This document shows positions 59,341-64,000 of a stretch of 64,000 bases of DNA, piece after piece (the stretch's first letter is position 1; each line of letters opens with the position of its first letter). The notes under the pieces are model-generated. The model saw only the letters and a program-made list of their open reading frames with translations. It was not told where the DNA came from and did not search any database. The position numbers and the translations under genes are program-made. The stretch comes from Buxus sempervirens (Eukaryota > Streptophyta > Magnoliopsida > Buxales > Buxaceae), in the NCBI GenBank assembly GCA_947561395.2, contig OX387184.1, forward strand, positions 992,001-1,056,000. The letters are read 5' to 3'.

Positions 59341-61263
59341 ATTAAAAAACTCAGAGAACCCGAGAGCGACGCTCTGCGCGCGACTTGGCAACACAATAAG
59401 GACATGGCAACACAGTATTCCCGCGTACTCATATTTCTTGCAACTACACTTGACGGTGACAGTCGAAGATTCAAATGTAACTGTGTGCTCTCTACGCCGA
59501 CGCTCAAGATTATTAACAACCTTATACTCTGAAAGTGTGCCAATCTCACCACATTTGCAGGGGACACAGTTCATGACATTGTATGCCTCTTTCTTAACCT
59601 TCTCAAAAATTGACATTGTGTATATCATCTTGACACCATCTAACATCATACTTGGAGCCTCAATAACTGGAACAGTAGTAAGCATTTTGCAATCTGCTTT
59701 CAACTCCTCATACCTTCTATCCTCTAGTAGTCTGTCAAAATGCCACAGGAACCGCATAAATTCTTTCTGACTTTGCAAATGCTTCTTCAAGTTTGCATTC
59801 ATGCTTTCAGACCTTTGTGTGGTGCTCATCTCAGCAGAAAACGTATTCCTACCGTATGCCAATGACCATTTCTCTCTCTCATCAAATCTTGCCTGCAACC
59901 AACTATTGTCAGACAGATTATATTTGGTAATCATCGCATTCCACGCATCCACAAACTCATCTTCATTCTCATACTCGTACACACATCGTGAAAATTCATT
60001 TGCAAAAGATTTCTCACGATTAAACACATCACTTAGATGTTTTGCCGCGTTCTGAAACATGTGCCACACACAAAAACGATGATACGTTCTTGGTAATACA
60101 CAAGCAATTGCACTTGTCATTGCTTGATCATGATCAGTGAGAAGTGTTCTTGGTTCTTTCCCAGACATAGCTGTAACAAATGTTTTGAAGAGTCAGCAAA
60201 ACGTCGGTATTGTTTCATCATAAAGTAAGGCTGCTCCAAAGACAATACTTTGTCTATGATGATTTACCCCAACAAATAATCCAAAAATACGGCCTTCCTT
60301 ATTCGTCTTATACGTTGTATCGAAACATACAACGTCACCGAAAGCCTTATAATCCTCTATCATTCCTCCATCCGCCCAAAAAAGACTTGTTATCAGATCT
60401 TCGGTGTCGAGCTCAATAGAATAGAAAAATGATTGATCCTCTACCTGCCTCTTAACAAAATATTGAATCAAGGCCCCTGTCTGCCCAGCTTCTATGGCAG
60501 TTGTGCGTTTCGAACGCAAATAGTTTTGACAATCCGCATGCATAAATCCAAGAGTATCAACACCCCCAGCTTCTCTTTGCATAAGTTCTACAATTGCTTT
60601 CGGAGCAATTCCTGTTTTATCTGCTAAATCGATTTCCGTAGCCTGGATCTCACTTACTTGCCTATGAGATCTTAACATATGAGCCATCTTAGGCAAAAGT
60701 AACTGATGATTATGCTTTGGTTCAAATTGCGACACCACAAATTTTCCCTCGCCATTCATCAAAATCCTCAATCGTGCCATACAACCAATCCTGGTCTCAG
60801 CACGGTGCTTTTGAACTTCCGTATCTCTTTTATCATATCGCCGATGACCTTCTCTTGAACAGCAAAAAATTCTATCAAAAATGACCCCCGTATCTTTTCT
60901 TCTGTGAACCGTATCTCTTCTAATACCAAACCCAGTGCTTCTGGCATATTCCTTATAAAATCTAAAACCGTCCTCTTCAGTGGCAAAAACCATGCCAACC
61001 ATCGGTATCAACTCACTTTCACTGCTCAATTGAATAACGTCACATTGGTCAACCAAATGAGCATTGATGTCTGCAATGCCATTTATTGGCTCAGACATCA
61101 TTTGACTCCCATTTTCCATATCTGAACAAAATTGGTTTCGATGTGAAACGTGGGTTCAAGAATAAAATAAAACAAAATGAACAAGGGAAAACGAGTAGCA
61201 GAGGATGAACTTACCACGATTTGCAAAAGACGCAGAGGTAGAAGAAGGCTTAGAAATCGTCAT
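59230..61263 (-). pseudogene. FAR1-type MULE transposase, interrupted by one in-frame stop
   Basis: The transposase of the MULE. Likely exons are 61263-61215 (MTISKPSS...) and 61121-59230, joined in phase 1. In order it has a FAR1 DNA-binding domain (about residues 55-150; FYKEYARSTGFGIRR, FCCSREG, GCMARL, and HNH), a MULE transposase domain with VCFDTTYK and LLTDHDQ as the first two catalytic aspartates, and a SWIM zinc finger (CSCKKYEYAGILCCH). A single TGA at 60195-60193 lies in DETIPTFC-stop-LFKTF, where relatives have Trp; the frame is otherwise open on both sides. Sequence after the SWIM finger is unlike the family and overlaps a GC-rich duplication, so the C-terminus may also be altered. 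Confidence 0.88.
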
Positions 61264-61499
61264 CCCGATTGAAATTAGATGTGCATCAACAGACACCACT
61301 TCAAATCTCCTACCAATCCACAATGAAGTGGTAACGAAAGAGTAGAGGAAATGGGTTGCTCCACTGTTTCGTTGCATCCAACCAAAGGTGTAAACGAAAT
61401 GATTGGCGGCAAATATTTTTTGGCAAAAGTTGAAAATCCCCGCGAGCTCTCAGTCGCCATCGTCCTCCCTCATTTTCCTTTGGACGAACCAGATGGTCG

Positions 61500-61646
61500 G
61501 TTGGGTCATGAAAACCAGTTCGTCTAGGTCGACCCATGGAACCAGGTTAAAAACGATAAGAAGGTCTCATGAGCCGCACGAGACCTTCTTATCCACGCGT
61601 CTTAAACGGATTGACGCCGTAAATCGGCCGTAGAGGAAATCGTCTG
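61500..61646. repeat. Right terminal inverted repeat of the MULE, with nested hairpin
   Basis: The end reads GCCGTAGAGGAAATCGTCTG, complementary to the left end except in the outermost few bases. Positions 61555-61593 form a 39-bp palindrome, GATAAGAAGGTCTC pairing with GAGACCTTCTTATC, homologous to 51668-51706. The terminus is probably also the transposase promoter. Confidence 0.85.
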
Positions 61647-61655
61647 ACAAGTGGA
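61647..61655. repeat. Right 9-bp target-site duplication of the MULE
   Basis: ACAAGTGGA, identical to 51592-51600. It lies 115 bp upstream of the MT4 start codon. Confidence 0.9.
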
Positions 61656-61770
61656 TCCGTTGGAATCTAGGTTTCCAACCCAAGTGGCATCCAGGCAACA
61701 CATGAGCTCTCTTTTTAAAGACTGCATGATGAAGTGATCATAAGGAACCTTCTCCCAAAGAGGAACAGCA
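61656..61770 (+). promoter_or_regulatory. Residual MT4 core promoter and leader
   Basis: About 115 bp remain between the MULE and the MT4 ATG. A TATA-like TTTTTAAAG is at 61712-61720, with GCATGATG just after it, and the last copy of the CAGGCAACA module is at about 61688-61706. Further upstream elements of this promoter now lie left of the MULE. Confidence 0.55.
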
Positions 61771-62100
61771 ATGGAGTCCAGAAAGGCTTGCGACGAGACG
61801 TGTGGCTGTCTTTCTCCATGCTCTGGTGGCATTGCTTGCAGGTCTTTCTCGCTTTCTCTCTCTGTATCTGTCTTCTTCATTCTTGATATTAATTTTTCTT
61901 TTCTTTTCACTCTGCTGAACAGGTGCATTTCAAGCGAGACTTCAAGTGTGGGTGGACCTGAGATACAACACATGCGTTGTTCGTGCGGTGACCATTGTGG
62001 ATGCAACCCATGTTTGTGCTCGAAGACCGAGGTCTTAGGTATTGGGAAGGCCTTCTGCAAATGTGGTGAAGGTTGTACGTGTGTAACATGCACCACTTGA
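61771..62100 (+). CDS. MT4: Type 4 (Ec-type, seed) metallothionein
   Basis: A small Cys-rich protein binding zinc in developing seeds. Two exons, 61771-61841 and 61923-62100, are joined in phase 2 across an 81-bp intron and encode 82 residues. Three Cys clusters are visible: CDETCGC with CSGG and ACRC at the N-terminus, a middle MRCSCGDHCGCNPCLC including the conserved His, and a C-terminal CKCGEGCTCVTC. Length and layout fit plant type 4 metallothioneins. The opening MESRKACDETCGC is at the expected start. The frame that runs through the intron is open by chance but would insert residues foreign to the family. The gene is intact, but a 10-kb MULE lies 124 bp upstream. Confidence 0.93.
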   Translation: MESRKACDETCGCLSPCSGGIACRSFSLSLSVSVFFILDINFSFLFTLLNRCISSETSSVGGPEIQHMRCSCGDHCGCNPCLCSKTEVLGIGKAFCKCGEGCTCVTCTT

Positions 62101-62847
62101 GAGCAGATGGCTGAGGAAGGTGCACCGACGTCGGCTCTTCTTGTTTGTAGTTGCCGAGCAGTAGATATTGTCATGTAATGTCTAAAGACTTCAATATATA
62201 TATATATATATATGGTATTATGTACGCGGTGTGAGAGTATTATCCAGTTGGATCATTATATGGTCATATAAATTGTAGGGATAGTAAGTACTAGGAATAA
62301 AAGGACAGATGCTTATGTTACGTTACACCGATTTTCTCCATTTTCATGAGCTGTTATAGTCTTTTCTTAGGTAAATTCTGACAGTGCGATTTCACAATTT
62401 ACAGTGACCTTCTTTACAAAGAAGAAACTAGATCGCATATTCTTAAATAAGACATTTTATTAGCGAGTGTTGTCTTCGAAGGTGATTTGGGAGATTTGGG
62501 AATGTGGAATTCCCAGCACATTGTAAATGGCCTTTCAATACTTTGACTGGAATTAACTCATCATTCAATTCAAGGAATTGGCAAGTACTTGAATAAATTC
62601 CTTACCAAAAAAAAAAAAATACTTGAATAAATTAAATAATTCACGTATCAAAACAGCAAAAGAATCCATGTACAGTTTCTGTTTCCTATTCACACAACAC
62701 CGATTGAACACAAATCCCAAATCATACAGAGACCGCTATTAAATTGGGTCGCCCCAGTTTCACCAGCCAATTGCTAACCTGACCACACCATCATCCATAA
62801 CTTATATATATATATATATTTTTTTTTTTGGTAGAATCATCCATAAC
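62101..62847. other. MT4 3' flank and intergenic sequence
   Basis: AT-rich with (TA)n microsatellites at 62195-62212 and 62802-62820 and A-rich stretches. The first 150 bases are likely MT4 3' UTR and the right end the 3' UTR of the minus-strand neighbour. No gene is seen. Confidence 0.5.
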
Positions 62848-63886
62848 TTATAACCAAGGGTCTCTCATGGTTTCTTCAATCAACTCCTCTAGAATCACAC
62901 TTTCCATCTCTCTTCCTATAACATCTACATCATCATGCATCATCCCCAACCAAGGTGTGGCCCCAAGATCACGAGATATCATGTTGTCGAATGAGTAAAA
63001 GGATCCATCCTTTGGAGGATATACATACCAAATCATCTGCCTCACCCGGTCCAACAATTTCTTCCCACGTGGAGGCGGTGGTGAATTGGGACCAATGATC
63101 TTTCTCCTGAACCCAGACATCGTCACAGTAGATCCAAGTATAGTTGATAGAGCCTCATTCAACAGATCAAACAGCATTTTACGGTCTACCTTATCTTCAA
63201 CTTCATCCGTGATAACTTCATTTTCCTTGGGCTCTCTTCTGTAGGATTCTTCAACTTCTTCAAATACCCTGTCACCAATAGGCTTTGAAAGTGTATCCCA
63301 TCTGGAAAAAGTCCAATCAGATGAACCACCGTACAAACCAGAAGCAACTAGGATATCTCTAAGGTAAGCTTCAGCTTGGCCTTCTGGATCAACCATTTCA
63401 GCTTCTGGAGGTTCCTCTTCGGTAGACTGGTATTTGGATACATCACAGTCAAGGAGGCTAAGCTGTCTCCGCAGCTCTGTGGTCAAAAAACGGAAGAGAG
63501 CATCAGACTACAGGTTCCCATTTCCGATGATCAGTTGAATTATGTTGCATATGTAGTTAGGATAGACATGACCTATCATTTATATTAGGTGATTGGCCAT
63601 TTAAGTAGCTGCTATTATGAATTCAAAGGTTGGAAAACAGAGTAAACGGAAGAGCAGAAGCACATTCATAATATCCATGCATGCAATTTTTTTTTCATCT
63701 TACAAGAATTTTCATACCTTCAAGATCAGAGCTGATCTGTCTAAAAGCCTGTGGAACAGTCTGGTCTTCTATCAAAGGTACATCCAATGTGGAAATTGGG
63801 CTCAGATGGTCTGCTGCCCTACAGAGCTCTTCATGAGCACTGCTGCACACTGATGCAGGACTTGGTGGCACCTCAGTGGAATTCTC
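62848..63886 (-). CDS. DUF4378-domain protein (TRM-like), last two exons; 5' part outside the window
   Basis: Two minus-strand exons, 63886-63718 and 63476-62848 (stop), join in phase 1. The first encodes an acidic, Ser-rich segment (ENSTEVPPSPASVCSSAHEE, ...QAFRQISSDLE). The second carries the C-terminal DUF4378 domain: AEAYLRDILVASGLYGG, DRKMLFDLLNEALSTILG, DVIGREMESVILEELIEE. This domain ends TON1-recruiting-motif (TRM/LONGIFOLIA) and related proteins, which act at cortical microtubules. Assignment to a subgroup is not possible because the N-terminal motifs lie to the right of the window. No frame problem is seen. Confidence 0.85.
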
Positions 63887-64000
63887 CTGAGAAAATGACA
63901 AAGTAAATGAATTACAGAATTATGCAGAAAAACCTAGAAAATTCAAAGCATAGTTAGGTCCAAAATATTAATTTGTGTAACAGATAGATGATTTGAATTA

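Larger units (their letters stand above)
51601..61646. mobile_element. Autonomous-type Mutator-like element with transposase and Ulp1 genes (KI-MULE-like)
   Basis: This 10,046-bp element is bounded by a perfect 9-bp target duplication. Its termini share CGATTTCCTCTACGGC starting 4-5 bases from each end. Homology, decaying, continues for about 150 bp and includes a nested 39-bp hairpin in each arm. It holds two convergent genes: an HMG-box/Ulp1 protease gene (54354-57959, +) and a FAR1-type transposase (61263-about 59230, -), separated by a 22-bp minisatellite. MULEs carrying a Ulp1 protease gene are known in plants (Kaonashi type). The stretch 51707-54353 shows no clear exon and may hold the leader of the Ulp1 gene; a possible leader donor follows CTGTCCAG at about 51924. 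Confidence 0.92.

Noticed and set aside
59264..59770. 168-codon plus-strand frame
   Set aside because: Antisense to the MULE transposase SWIM region, with no domain of its own.
61602..62174. 190-codon minus-strand frame over the MT4 gene
   Set aside because: It is the antisense shadow of the Cys-rich MT4 exons; the plus strand has the conserved Cys clusters and splice sites.

Overview
This 64-kb window is nuclear DNA of a flowering plant, most likely a eudicot. Genes are split into many short exons by AT-rich GT-AG introns, and the gene families are plant ones: WOX homeodomain, P-class PPR, RABA GTPase, type 4 metallothionein and a DUF4378 protein. The intergenic space is full of plant transposons. 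The species cannot be named from the sequence.

Layout, left to right. The 3' part of MLH3 (mismatch-repair/meiotic MutL homologue, + strand) fills 496-6537 and its N-terminal ATPase part lies left of the window. About 6 kb without a clear gene follows, holding one exon-like frame on the minus strand. A single-exon PPR gene (14262-12559, -) is divergent from a FANCJ/BRIP1-type Fe-S helicase gene of about 28 exons (15179-30735, +). A WOX13-clade homeobox gene (37233-31997, -) converges on FANCJ; a TRIM retrotransposon sits in its first intron. From 38 to 49 kb is a repeat-rich zone: hairpin elements, a hAT-like MITE, a tRNA-derived SINE, a 5'-truncated LINE with a perfect 19-bp target duplication, a hAT MITE with a run of 28 C, and decayed hAT-like and LINE remnants. 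RABA5A follows (49321-50392, +).

The most notable object is a 10,046-bp Mutator-like element (MULE), 51601-61646, flanked by a perfect 9-bp target duplication. It carries two convergent genes. One is a 14-exon gene, open in every exon, whose product joins an HMG-box-like N-terminus, an uncharacterised middle and a Ulp1-type (C48) cysteine protease with all four catalytic residues. The other is a FAR1-type MULE transposase with DDE-like and SWIM features, broken by one in-frame TGA. Between them is a 22-bp minisatellite with a six-unit higher-order pattern. The element lies in the promoter of a type 4 (Ec, seed-type) metallothionein gene (61771-62100, +), leaving RY/ABRE-like motifs about 10 kb away from the core promoter. 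The window ends in the 3' exons of a DUF4378/TRM-like gene on the minus strand.

Two genes, MLH3 and FANCJ, are linked functionally to meiotic recombination and DNA repair. Exon models were built by hand from splice sites and phase. Cumulative phase closes exactly for MLH3, WOX13, RABA5A, MT4 and the Ulp1 gene. FANCJ has one unresolved junction near 21.1-21.4 kb.
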